64,000 nt of DNA from Mikania micrantha (lineage: Eukaryota > Streptophyta > Magnoliopsida > Asterales > Asteraceae). Below the pieces are notes generated by a model that saw only the letters and a program-made list of their open reading frames with translations, searched no databases and had not been told where the DNA came from. The position numbers and the translations under genes are program-made. The stretch lies in NCBI GenBank assembly GCA_009363875.1, contig CM018694.1, forward strand, positions 29,769,415 through 29,833,414. Reading direction: 5' to 3'. Of the stretch, positions 1-8,893 are shown one piece after another (the stretch's first letter is position 1; each line of letters starts with the position of its first letter).

Positions 1-1469
1 AATGTATGGTCATTTAAGTTTAAGGGAACGTCAAGAATGATGGAATCAATAGTAATAGGTTTTCCATTTGCTACTTCTACTGTGAATGTGTTTTCTAGTC
101 TAGTGCGGTTCTTTGCAAGTAAATGCTCAAATTCAAGAGATACAAAGCTTTTATCAGCACCCGTATCAAATAGAATAGAAGCATATTGGTTATCAACTAA
201 GAACGTACCGTTCACCACATCATTGTTGTTTTGAGCTTCATTAGCATTGATGTTGAAAGCACGGCCGCGATTCACAGGAACTATCGGGTTTTGAGTAGCA
301 AGCCTTGGGCATTGGTTGCGAAAATGCCCCTGGTCACCACAGTTATAACATGCCCGACCTTGGATTGCAAGTGGTGGTGCTTGGTTGTTTTGACCCGTGG
401 CTTGGTTGGCTTGGTTAAGTTGGTTATGTTGGTTGTTAAACTGAGGCCTGGTGGTTCTGCAAGTGGTTACCAAGTGTCCATATCGCCCACAGTTGGTACA
501 GATGCGACACGGCACGTTGGCTGGATGATGGAGTCTACATGTGTTGCAAAGAGGCTGATTACCCACATATTGTTTCTTAGGAGGGTTGGTAACCTAAGCA
601 GGCATTTGATTTACTGGTGTAGCAGGGGTTACGTCAACATAGTTTTTGGCTTTACGCTTCTTGCTCTTGGATGAGGATTCAGTTGGGTTGGTTTTGGATG
701 ATTCACCTACAGTAGGTTTAGTGATAGTTTTCTTGCTTCCTTTCCTGGTTAGGGTACCATCCTTGACATGATTATCGGTTAACGTAGCAGCAAGTCTGAT
801 AGCATCCTCAAGAGTTGTAGGATTTCTGCCCAGCACAATATCTTGAATTGTCATTGGTAGTCCACCAATGTACTTCTCTATGGCCCTTGATAAAGGGGTG
901 ACCATATGAGGTACAAGCAGACTAAGCTCATGAAATCGGTTTGTGTATGCAAGATTTTCACCATTGTCTTGGGTAAGATCCCAAAATTCTGCCTCGAGCT
1001 TCTTCATTTCATTTCTTTGGCAAAATTATTCGGTCATAAGTTGTTTGACATCGGCCCAAGGTAGTGCCATAGCAACATCCACACCACGGTTACGTTTTTA
1101 ACCATTCCACCAAGTTAGTGCCCTCTTTTGAAAAACACTTGTACCATATTGTACCCGAAGATTCTCAGGGCAACCACTATTGAGGAAGGTGTTCTCGATA
1201 CTTTCGAACCACTGTAAAAGACCAGTGGCTTCTTCTGTACCTTTGAATGTAGTGGGGTTGCAAGAGTTGAAGTGTTTAAAGGTGCAAGTGTGATTGCTAC
1301 CATTTCCGCCATTACCATTTTAATCATGCCCGTTATGGGCTGCAGTGTTGAGTTGAGTTACAAGATTCGGTAAAGTAGCAGCCATTTGTTGAGCTATGAG
1401 TTGGGCAAGTATTTGACCTCTCGGATGACGAGGGATCTGACGACGAGGAATCTGGAGACGGGGAGGCAT
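1..1469 (-). pseudogene. gag: Element B gag-protease, nonsense-riddled and truncated by the window edge
   Basis: Ty3-type capsid (Gag) and the start of the aspartic protease. I chose the ATG at 1469 because the peptide opens MPPRLQIP, like other Ty3 Gag starts in this window. Reading down the minus strand there is the capsid core with ALTWWN, then FHELSLLVPHM and a KYIGGLP motif. Two CCHC zinc knuckles follow (CTNCGRYGHLVTTC and CYNCGDQGHFRNQC), and then the protease active site FDTGAD at about 153..167. The whole stretch stays in one frame, but stop codons sit at 1320..1322, 1098..1100, 1026..1028 and 594..596. No frameshift is visible. Protein cannot be made intact. The upstream leader (1470..1643) continues at 11239..11612 beyond element A. 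Confidence 0.9.
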
Positions 1470-1643
1470 TCTATAGAATATAAAAACATGGAAAGGATGA
1501 ATATGAAATATTCATAAGAGTATTTCATAATATAAGCGATAATTTTAAAACATATAGGGTATAACCAACAGATGATCACATGGACTAATCAAAGTTGCTT
1601 CAAATTTTTCTAACAATTGTAAGAGACATGCTTTAGCCTATAT
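1470..1643 (-). other. Element B untranslated leader, part next to gag
   Basis: AT-rich non-coding sequence between the B gag ATG and the insertion point of element A. It joins logically to 11239..11612, giving a leader of about 550 nt between primer site and gag. No gene is seen. Unlike C, D and F it shows no stem-loop next to the gag ATG. Confidence 0.6.
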
Positions 1644-1648
1644 GTGAC
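1644..1648. repeat. Target site duplication of element A, left copy (gtgac)
   Basis: The pentamer gtgac directly precedes the TGTAACATCCCG start of the A LTR and recurs directly after the closing CCTCACA at 11234..11238. Five base pairs is the usual Ty3/gypsy duplication length. Confidence 0.95.
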
Positions 1649-1840
1649 TGTAACATCCCGAAATTTTAATACAAGTTACTTGAACTTACAAATGGGTAAC
1701 GAATAACAAGCTCGAAGTAAGATAGACGAAAAATAAACAAATTGGGGCTGCGGGTTCGTGTACTCGACATTGGGATTTCGAGTACACTGTACTCGAAGCC
1801 TGTATTCGAAAATCCATAATTTCGAGTACAAGACACTTCC

Positions 1841-1848
1841 TATAAATA
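1841..1848 (+). promoter_or_regulatory. TATA box of the element A 5' LTR
   Basis: TATAAATA about 190 bp into the LTR. The same octamer occurs at the equivalent place in the other copy (9086..9093). It would place transcription start near 1872. Position and sequence fit a plant RNA polymerase II promoter; activity is not shown. Confidence 0.6.
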
Positions 1849-2653
1849 GTAGTGCCTTGGGAAATGTGCGAACTTTTGGCTGGAAGCTCATCTGCTCTCG
1901 AGTACACGAAGTTTAAGTCCAAGAATTTCAAGAATCAAACTTTGATCGACCAAACGAAGTAGGAAACGCACGGGATTCTACCAGGAGGATCAGCTACCTT
2001 CAAGTAAGTGATTCATGTATAGAAAGCTGGATTTTTATACAAAAGTTAGGATGGTTAAACAAAGGGTGAACTTATGCATAAAGCTCACACCTTTATGCAT
2101 AAAGTTCATAACTTTGAGGTTCCAATACGTTGGTAACAACATAAGGAACCTAGAACTAGCTCCCCAAGGTCTTAGATGAATTTCTGAGATGTTTAAAGAC
2201 GACAGTAACGAGTATACGAAATCCTGCACAAAGGGTACTCGAAATCATACTTAGAATTTCGAGTATGGTCATTTCGAGTAGAGCATTTCGAGTACAAGAA
2301 GTTCGAATACGGTACTTTCGTGTACCCTAGTTCGAATACACATAACAGTTCGAGTACATCAGGTTTCGTGTACTTTGGGAATTTCGTGTACAGGGCATTT
2401 CGTGAACAAGGGATGTTTCGAGTACATGGCAATTCGTGTACATGGGAACTTAACGAATTTCAAGGGTTTCGAACACTTAGCTAAGTTTCGAGAACTTGGA
2501 TTCAGAAAGGGGGACTAGTAGGCTATGAGGACTTAGAATAATTTCTAAGTCTAAGTATGTGATGTGATGGTATGTGATGATATGATGTAACTGATATAGG
2601 TCCTTAAGGCCCCAGCTAAGGACTTCGGCTAAGGTTAACAGGAGTCTACTATC

Positions 2654-2700
2654 AGGTGAGTTCTAGATGCCCTAATTCATGTTAACTGTTTTGGGCTGAC
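2654..2700 (+). promoter_or_regulatory. Conserved donor-hairpin module, element A 5' LTR
   Basis: CAG|GTGAGTT with the GT at 2656, then GCCC (2669..2672) able to pair with GGGC (2693..2696), followed by TGACATACATG. It is the same module seen in LTRs of B, C, D, E and F, in a shorter-stem version. The 3' LTR copy starts at 9899. The function is inferred: splice donor, packaging or dimerisation site. Confidence 0.45.
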
Positions 2701-3277
2701 ATACATGCTTATGGTTATGTTATGATGTTATGTGCTTATGATGATGAATGAATGATGGTATGCCCTGACTATGTATGCATGCGTATGTGCTAGTATGATC
2801 TATGCATGAAAGTATGTTAAGTATGATGAATGCATGAGAAATGAATTATGATGATGAATAACACGACATGTAAATGATGCTAGCATTTGATATGATGATG
2901 ACTTTATGATAACATGCTTCTTGATGATAACTATGAGAATAGTTATAGGAGTATGACAGGGTCCTAGGTTGCTGGGATGGAAGTATGATATGTAGGCATG
3001 ATGACATGATATTATGATATGCTGATGATGCTAGTATGTTATGATGAACTGTGCATGATGACAGTATGCTATGATGGTATGATGAGACGATGCTAGTATG
3101 ACATGTCTAAGATGCCATGATGACTGCTATGAACGATGTTATAATGCTAGCAGTAAATGTTATGATGATTATGGTAAAAGATGATATAATGCTAGCATAT
3201 CATGTATGACGAACGAACGATGTTCCTATACGTGTTATAGGATAAGTATGAATGATGTACCAGCTCTCGTGCTGGGT

Positions 3278-3538
3278 GGGTATGATAGTCAACCACGACT
3301 ATAACTGGGTATGATAGTCAACCACGACTATAACTGGGTATGATAGTCAACCACGACTATAACTGGGTATGATAGTCAACCACGAGTATAACTGGGTATG
3401 ATAGTCAACCACGACTATAACTGGGTATGATAGTTAACCACGACTATAACTGGGTATGATAGTCAACCACGACTATAACTGGGTATGATAGTCAACCACG
3501 ACTATAACTGGGTATGATAGTCAACCACGACTATAACT
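3278..3538 (+). repeat. 29-bp tandem array, nine copies, in the element A 5' LTR
   Basis: Nine head-to-tail 29-bp units. Each contains ATAGTC-AACCAC-GACTAT, a perfect 6-bp stem with a 6-nt loop. Copy 6 carries a C-to-T change in the first arm and copy 4 a C-to-G change in the second. The other LTR has ten copies. It lies inside the predicted second LTR intron. Confidence 0.97.
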
Positions 3539-3962
3539 GGGTATGGAGCCTGGTGCAGGCATAAGCCCCCTGTTCGTATTGTAACAGTGGAACGTATGAT
3601 GATGATGATGTAAGGATGTTATGTGCTAAGGTTATGGACTATGTGTATGAAATGATGTGTATGTTAAGTATGTTTAATGTTGTTTTATGAAAACTAGAAC
3701 TCACCAGCGTAAGCTGACTTGATTTAGCATGTATGTCAGGTTGAAGGTACGATAAGAGAAGGCATGGAGCTCGGGCATCAAGTTAGACGATCCATTGGTT
3801 TTGGCAAATCCGATATGTTTTGATACAGACACTTTATTGATTCCTGTTTATCAAACTATATTTACATGTCCGCTGCATGATTAGGAAAGTTTTTAGTTTA
3901 AGAGCTATGTGTTACGATGAAAACCAACCTCTGTGAGGTGCCCGGTTTCGGGCCTCACAAGT

Positions 3963-3975
3963 TGGTATCAGAGCC
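3963..3975 (+). other. Primer binding site of element A
   Basis: TGGTATCAGAGCC starts 3 nt after the 5' LTR end. This matches the plant initiator tRNA-Met 3' end complement used by many Ty3 elements, so reverse transcription would be primed here. Confidence 0.92.
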
Positions 3976-4292
3976 ATAGTTTGAGAGATCTTGGCATCCC
4001 AAATGCCAAGACTTAAACTGAGAATGGGATTAATGGATGCGGATTGCCAACCACGGATGACGGATGCCACGAGTTGAATGTTTATGTATGAGTTAAGGGT
4101 TAGATGTAATGTTATGAAAGTAGTTAGTGTCATGCACATTGAAGAGATGGGATGGGAAACGTTTAGAGCCTATGAGTTGGGTAAATGGTTAATAACACTT
4201 GATCAACGTCGTTAACGATTTACAAAACTTATTTCGTGCTAAACTGATTCCTATGCTGACTCATCAATTGTTGCATTATGTAGAAAGTTAAG
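3976..4292 (+). other. Element A untranslated leader
   Basis: Non-coding stretch between primer site and first gag ATG. I see no gene and no copy of the stem-loop found before gag in C, D and F. Confidence 0.6.
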
Positions 4293-4846
4293 ATGGCCGG
4301 ACAAAAGGGTAGACCGCGAAAGAAACCACAGGTAGCTGAAGAACCACATGCGAGGCTGAAGAACCCGTCAACGAAGACGACCACGAGCACAACGAGCAAC
4401 CTGAGAATGAAGACGAGTTCACTCTAGAGCCTATCGTGGTGAAGGCTATTTCTGATGAGGTCTGCAAGATCATGGATGAAAAGATGCCAGCAATGATTGC
4501 TAAGGCACTGAAGGATGCTCTAAAAGACAAGTCGGAAGGAACCAAAGAGAGCACCAAGGAAGCTGAGGTGGTGATCATCGAGACAAAGAGCGGTGATTCT
4601 ATGGCGGGGAAACTGAAGGGCTGTGACTACAAGTCCTTCAAGGGATGCAACCCACCAACCTTTGATGGGAAGAAGGACGCAGTGGCCACCTGCCACTGGA
4701 TTTCTGCGATGGAGGCTGTTATCTCCATCAGTGAGTGCCGAGTTGACCAGCTGTCAAGTTTGCAGCTCACTCTTTCGTTGAGGAGGCACTTCACTGGTGG
4801 AACACCGTCAAGCAATCCAAGACTACTGAGGATATGGAAAAGATGA
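4293..4846 (+). pseudogene. gag: Element A gag, N-terminal half, frameshifted
   Basis: Gag start and N-terminal capsid. The ATG at 4293 opens MAGQKGRPRKKPQ, a basic start. The frame is lost by about 4355 and would end at a stop near 4423, while an acidic Gag continuation reads on in another frame (open 4436..4846). That second frame is lost near 4750, where the capsid core passes into the frame of the next open segment, which begins at 4834. Two single-base-scale frameshifts therefore break gag inside its first 480 bases. The motif FKGCNPPTFDG at about 4636 is the usual start of the Ty3 capsid core. The product would form the particle shell if it were intact. Confidence 0.85.
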
Positions 4847-7425
4847 CTTGGGATGATCTAAAGGAACTGGTCACTAAGCAGTTCTGTCCCAAGAATGAGC
4901 TGGATAAGGTCGAAAGGGAGTTTCTAGTGCTGAAAGCGGGAAGCCTGAATCACAGGCAGTACACTTCGCGATTCAGTGAGATGGCAAGACTTGTTCCTCA
5001 CTTGGTTTCTACCGAGGAGCGCAGGGTGAAGTTGTACATGGAGGGTTTGCCTCCCAAGGTTCGGATACATGTGAAGGCGAATGCTCCCAAGACTTATGAC
5101 TCCACTGTGGAGCTCAGTGGCATAGTTTGGGATGATGTTATGTCAGCCGAGCCAGTCAAAGAAGAAGCAAAGGTGAAAGAGTCCTCCGGGACTAAGAGGG
5201 GTCGAACAGACCAACGAAAGTTTTCAGGCAAGAAGATGAAGCGTGAGGATGCGAACCGATGCAACAAGTGTGGTAAAATTCACACCGGACAGTGCTTGGT
5301 GGGCACTAACTTATGTTTTCGATGCGGAAAGACGGGACATTTCTCCAGCAATTGTCCGAGTGCCACCAGATGCTACAACTGCAACGGGTTTGGACATCTG
5401 TCCAAGGATTGCAGACAACCACGGGCCGATGCTTCGGGCTCGGGTAAGAAAGAGGAGAAAGGAAAGGAGAAGCAGAAGGCTAAAGCACGATCCTTTACGA
5501 TGACGAAGGATGATGCGATTGTGGACCCGGACGTGGTCACAGGTACCTTTTCTATCAACAATATTCCTGCTTCTGTATTGTTTGATTCTGGTGCCAGTAT
5601 GAGTTTTGTGTCTTCTACTTTCTGTGATGGGTTATCTGGGAAGGTTAAGAAGATAGATCGGGTATTTGATGTAGAGATGGCTATTGGTAAGATGACCAGG
5701 GTGACTGAGGCTATTGATGACTGTTATGTGGAGATAGAAGGTCATAGGTTCCCTGTCCGATTGTTTCTTATTACCTTAGGGGGATTCGATGTGGTTTTGG
5801 GTATGGACTGGTTAGCCAAATATGAGGCTAACATAGTATGTCGACGAAAGATGATATGTTTACGTGCGATGGATGGGAGCTCCGTGACGGTTTATGGTGA
5901 TAAAGCGATGTATGCGCCAAAGATCATTTCGATGATCAAGGCTGATGTTATGATGCGGCGAGGGTGTGTAGCCTACTTGGCCTACGCGATTGAGGAACGT
6001 ATGGATACGAGGACGATTGATAATGTTCCCGTGGTGTGTAACTTCCCCGATGTATTCCCTGAGGAATTGCCTGGATTACCACCCGAACGGGAAATTGAGT
6101 TCCAGATCGACTTAGTGCCGGGGGCACAACCCGTTGCCAAAGCACCTTACCGTTTAGCTCCAACCGAGATGAAGGAAATGATGACCCAGCTACAAGAACT
6201 CCTTGATAAAGGTTTTATACGACCGAGTGTCTCTCCGTGGGGAGCACCGGTGCTGTTCGTTAAGAAGAAGGATGGAAGTATGCGTATGTGTATCGACTAC
6301 AGGGAACTGAATAAGTTGACCGTAAAGAACAGGTATCCTCTACCCAGAATTGACGATTTGTTCGATCAATTGCAAGGTGCAAGCTGGTTCTCTAAGATTG
6401 ATCTCCGATCCGGTTACCATCAGTTGAAAGTTCGAGAGCAGGATATTTCAAAGACTGCTTTCCGTACGCGTTATGGACATTACGAGTTTCTCGTTATGTC
6501 GTTTGGATTGACGAATGCTCCTGCAGCATTTATGGATTTGATGAACAGAGTATGTCGACCGATGCTGGACCGATCGGTGATAGTGTTTATTGATGATATT
6601 TTGATTTATTCAAAGAACGAGGGAGACCATGCTTGCCACGTACGTGAGGTATTGGAGATCCTGAGGAAAGAGAAACTTTATGCTAAGTTCTCCAAATGCG
6701 CTTTCTGGCTACGAGAGGTACAGTTTCTGGGTCACGTGGTGAACCCAGAAGGCATTATGGTAGATCCAGCTAAAGTTGAAACGATTATGAAATGGAGTCC
6801 TCCGAAGTCACCTACGGAAGTACGCAGTTTTCTTGGTTTGGCCGGTTACTATCGGAGATTTATTCAAGACTTCTCCAAGATAGCGACGCCGCTGACGAAG
6901 CTTACAAAGAAAGACGTAAAGTACGAATGGGGTCCAAACCAAGAACCAGCGTTTTCAGTGCTGAAGGAGAAACTTACCCAAGCTCCTGTTCTAGCACTGC
7001 CGGATGGGAATGATGATCTTGTTGTGTATGCCGATGCGTCACGACAAGGGTTGGGATGTGTACTAATGCAAAGGGGAAGGGTGATAGCTTATGCTTCGCG
7101 CCAGCTAAAGATTCATGAGGCTAACTACCCGACCCACGATCTTGAACTCGCTGCAGTGGTGTTTGCATTGAAAATATGGAGGCACTATTTGTATGGAGTA
7201 AGGAGTACCATCTATACCGACCACAAGAGCTTGAAGTATTTCTTCGAGCAAAAGGATTTGAATATGAGGCAGAGACGATGGCTTGAGCTGTTAAAGGATT
7301 ATGACTGTGATATTCTATATCACCCGGGAAAGGCCAATGTGGTGGCAGATGCTCTGAGTCGCAAGACTGATCATCCTGCCATACGAGTGAAATCGTATAG
7401 TTTGGTGATAACGCCAGACTTCTGA
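4834..7425 (+). CDS. pol: Element A Gag C-terminus, protease, reverse transcriptase and RNase H
   Basis: Open for 863 codons; the ATG at 4834 lies within the capsid core, so this is a continuation rather than a natural start. In order: capsid end; three zinc knuckles at residues about 143, 161 and 180 (the first a shortened CX2CX3HX3C form, the other two CX2CX4HX4C); protease with FDSGAS (Asp at 251); RT with PWGAPVLFVKKKDG, and the catalytic FIDD Asp pair at 587-588; RNase H with YADAS (Asp at 734), TDHKSL and the closing VVADALSRK. It converts genomic RNA to DNA in the cytoplasmic particle. The frame ends at 7423..7425 just before the integrase, and integrase continues in another frame from about 7422, so a third frameshift separates them. 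Spacer sequence between RH and IN is otherwise normal. Confidence 0.93.
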   Translation: MEKMTWDDLKELVTKQFCPKNELDKVEREFLVLKAGSLNHRQYTSRFSEMARLVPHLVSTEERRVKLYMEGLPPKVRIHVKANAPKTYDSTVELSGIVWDDVMSAEPVKEEAKVKESSGTKRGRTDQRKFSGKKMKREDANRCNKCGKIHTGQCLVGTNLCFRCGKTGHFSSNCPSATRCYNCNGFGHLSKDCRQPRADASGSGKKEEKGKEKQKAKARSFTMTKDDAIVDPDVVTGTFSINNIPASVLFDSGASMSFVSSTFCDGLSGKVKKIDRVFDVEMAIGKMTRVTEAIDDCYVEIEGHRFPVRLFLITLGGFDVVLGMDWLAKYEANIVCRRKMICLRAMDGSSVTVYGDKAMYAPKIISMIKADVMMRRGCVAYLAYAIEERMDTRTIDNVPVVCNFPDVFPEELPGLPPEREIEFQIDLVPGAQPVAKAPYRLAPTEMKEMMTQLQELLDKGFIRPSVSPWGAPVLFVKKKDGSMRMCIDYRELNKLTVKNRYPLPRIDDLFDQLQGASWFSKIDLRSGYHQLKVREQDISKTAFRTRYGHYEFLVMSFGLTNAPAAFMDLMNRVCRPMLDRSVIVFIDDILIYSKNEGDHACHVREVLEILRKEKLYAKFSKCAFWLREVQFLGHVVNPEGIMVDPAKVETIMKWSPPKSPTEVRSFLGLAGYYRRFIQDFSKIATPLTKLTKKDVKYEWGPNQEPAFSVLKEKLTQAPVLALPDGNDDLVVYADASRQGLGCVLMQRGRVIAYASRQLKIHEANYPTHDLELAAVVFALKIWRHYLYGVRSTIYTDHKSLKYFFEQKDLNMRQRRWLELLKDYDCDILYHPGKANVVADALSRKTDHPAIRVKSYSLVITPDF

Positions 7426-7454
7426 ACGAGCTCAAACAGGCGCAACAGGAGGGA

Positions 7455-8849
7455 TTGAAAGAAGAGAATGTGGGTTTTGAACGCGTCTTCGGACAAGTCA
7501 AGAACTTGGAAGACAATGACCATGGGATAAAGCTACGATTCGGTCGAATGTGGGTGCCCGGAAATGGGGACATTCGAGCGAGGATTTTAAATGAAGCCCA
7601 CAAGTCACGATACTCGGTACACCCCGGTGCGACGGAGATGTATCAAGATCTTCGACAGGATTATTGGTGGCCGGGCATGAAGTTTAATGTGATGCAGTAT
7701 GTGAACAGGTGTCTTACTTGTGCGCAAGTGAAGGCTGAACATCAGAAGCCCTACGGATATGTGCAACCTCTAGAGGTACCGGAATGGAAATGGGAACACA
7801 TCACCATGGATTTCATTACCAAGCTACCAAAGACAGCTAAGCGACATGATACCATTTGGGTGATTGTGGACCGACTGACGAAGAGTGCACACTTTCTCCC
7901 TATCAGGGAAACGTATACGTCCGAAAGGTTGTCTGAGTTGTTCGTAAAAGAGATTGTGACCAGACATGGAGTTCCTGTCTCCATTGTGTCAGATCGGGAT
8001 ACGAGGTTTACCTCCAGATTCTGGAAGCAGTTTCATGATGCTATGGGAACGAGGTTAAATATCAGTACCGCCTATCACCCTCAGACTGATGGACAGTCAG
8101 AAAGGACTATCCAAACGTTGGAGGATATGCTTAGGGCGTGCATTATCGATTTTGGAGGAAGCTGGGATGACCACTTGCCCTTGGTGGAGTTTTCATATAA
8201 CAACAGCTATCACTCTACTATCGGAATGCCCCCATATGAGGCGTTGTACGGACGACGATGTAGAACCCCGGTATGCTGGGGTGAAGTTGGACAGAAAGAA
8301 ATGGGAAACAAGGCTGCTGTGATTGATATGGCAGAAAAGCTACGGGTGATAAAAGCACGTATGAAAGCTGCACAAGATCGCCAAAAGTCTTACGCTGACA
8401 AGCGCCGAAGACCGATCGAGTTTGATGCTGGCGATCGAGTGTTGCTGAAAGTATCACCATGGAAGGGAATCATTCGATTTAGAAAGCGAGGCAAGTTGAG
8501 TCCGAGGTACATTGGACCATTCCCGATAAAGGCAAGGGTAGGGAAGGTCGCGTATCGGCTGGACCTACCAGAGGAGCTGAACGGGATTCATCCTACCTTT
8601 CACGTGTCGCATCTTAGGAAGTGCTTGGCAGACGAGCAGGCGCATGTTCCTTTAGATGACATTGAGGTAGATAATCGACTGAACTACATTGAGGAACCAG
8701 TTGCCATCGTAGATACGAAGGAAAAGCAACTACGGAATAAAACGGTTCGTCAAGTAAGAGTTCAGTGGAAGCATCGGAAGGGTTCAGACACGACGTGGGA
8801 ATTGGAAGACGAAATGAGGAAGATGTACCCTCATTTGTTCGATATGTAA
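7455..8849 (+). CDS. pol: Element A integrase with chromodomain-like C-terminus
   Basis: 464 codons from the first ATG in this frame; the true polyprotein would enter upstream of it. The HHCC zinc domain spans HKSRYSVHPG to CLTCAQVK. The catalytic triad is Asp119, Asp180 and Glu216, giving the exact D-D(35)-E spacing. The GPF-type module (SPRYIGPFPIKARVGKVAYRL) is present in part as YIGPF. The tail RVQWKHRKGSDTTWELEDEM resembles the chromodomain of chromoviral integrases, which is thought to steer insertion toward heterochromatin. No break is visible in this part. It stops at 8847..8849, about 30 nt before the polypurine tract. Confidence 0.93.
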   Translation: MKEENVGFERVFGQVKNLEDNDHGIKLRFGRMWVPGNGDIRARILNEAHKSRYSVHPGATEMYQDLRQDYWWPGMKFNVMQYVNRCLTCAQVKAEHQKPYGYVQPLEVPEWKWEHITMDFITKLPKTAKRHDTIWVIVDRLTKSAHFLPIRETYTSERLSELFVKEIVTRHGVPVSIVSDRDTRFTSRFWKQFHDAMGTRLNISTAYHPQTDGQSERTIQTLEDMLRACIIDFGGSWDDHLPLVEFSYNNSYHSTIGMPPYEALYGRRCRTPVCWGEVGQKEMGNKAAVIDMAEKLRVIKARMKAAQDRQKSYADKRRRPIEFDAGDRVLLKVSPWKGIIRFRKRGKLSPRYIGPFPIKARVGKVAYRLDLPEELNGIHPTFHVSHLRKCLADEQAHVPLDDIEVDNRLNYIEEPVAIVDTKEKQLRNKTVRQVRVQWKHRKGSDTTWELEDEMRKMYPHLFDM

Positions 8850-8879
8850 CGAGGCAGGTTTCGGGACGAAACCTATTGT

Positions 8880-8891
8880 AAGGAGGGGAGA
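8880..8891 (+). other. Polypurine tract of element A
   Basis: AAGGAGGGGAGA directly before the 3' LTR, the usual place for plus-strand DNA priming. Confidence 0.88.
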
Positions 8892-8893
8892 CT

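Larger units (their letters stand above)
1649..3959 (+). repeat. Element A 5' LTR (2311 bp)
   Basis: Begins TGTAACATCCCG and ends CCTCACA. In order it holds a TATA box at 1841, many degenerate TTTCGAGTAC words (about 1755..2490), a donor-like GTAAGTG at 2004, a donor-like GTGAGTT at 2656 with a short GCCC/GGGC stem, an ATG/ATGATG-rich low-complexity tract (about 2700..3240), nine 29-bp tandem repeats (3278..3538) and an acceptor-like GTCAGG at 3739. There is no real coding sequence. Confidence 0.95.

Noticed and set aside
2700..3240. ATGATG-rich stretch as a coding or regulatory gene region
   Set aside because: Low-complexity LTR sequence duplicated at 9945..10485 with no long frame.
3278..3538. 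CRISPR-like array
   Set aside because: Units abut directly with no unique spacers, and the array lies in a plant LTR; it is a minisatellite.
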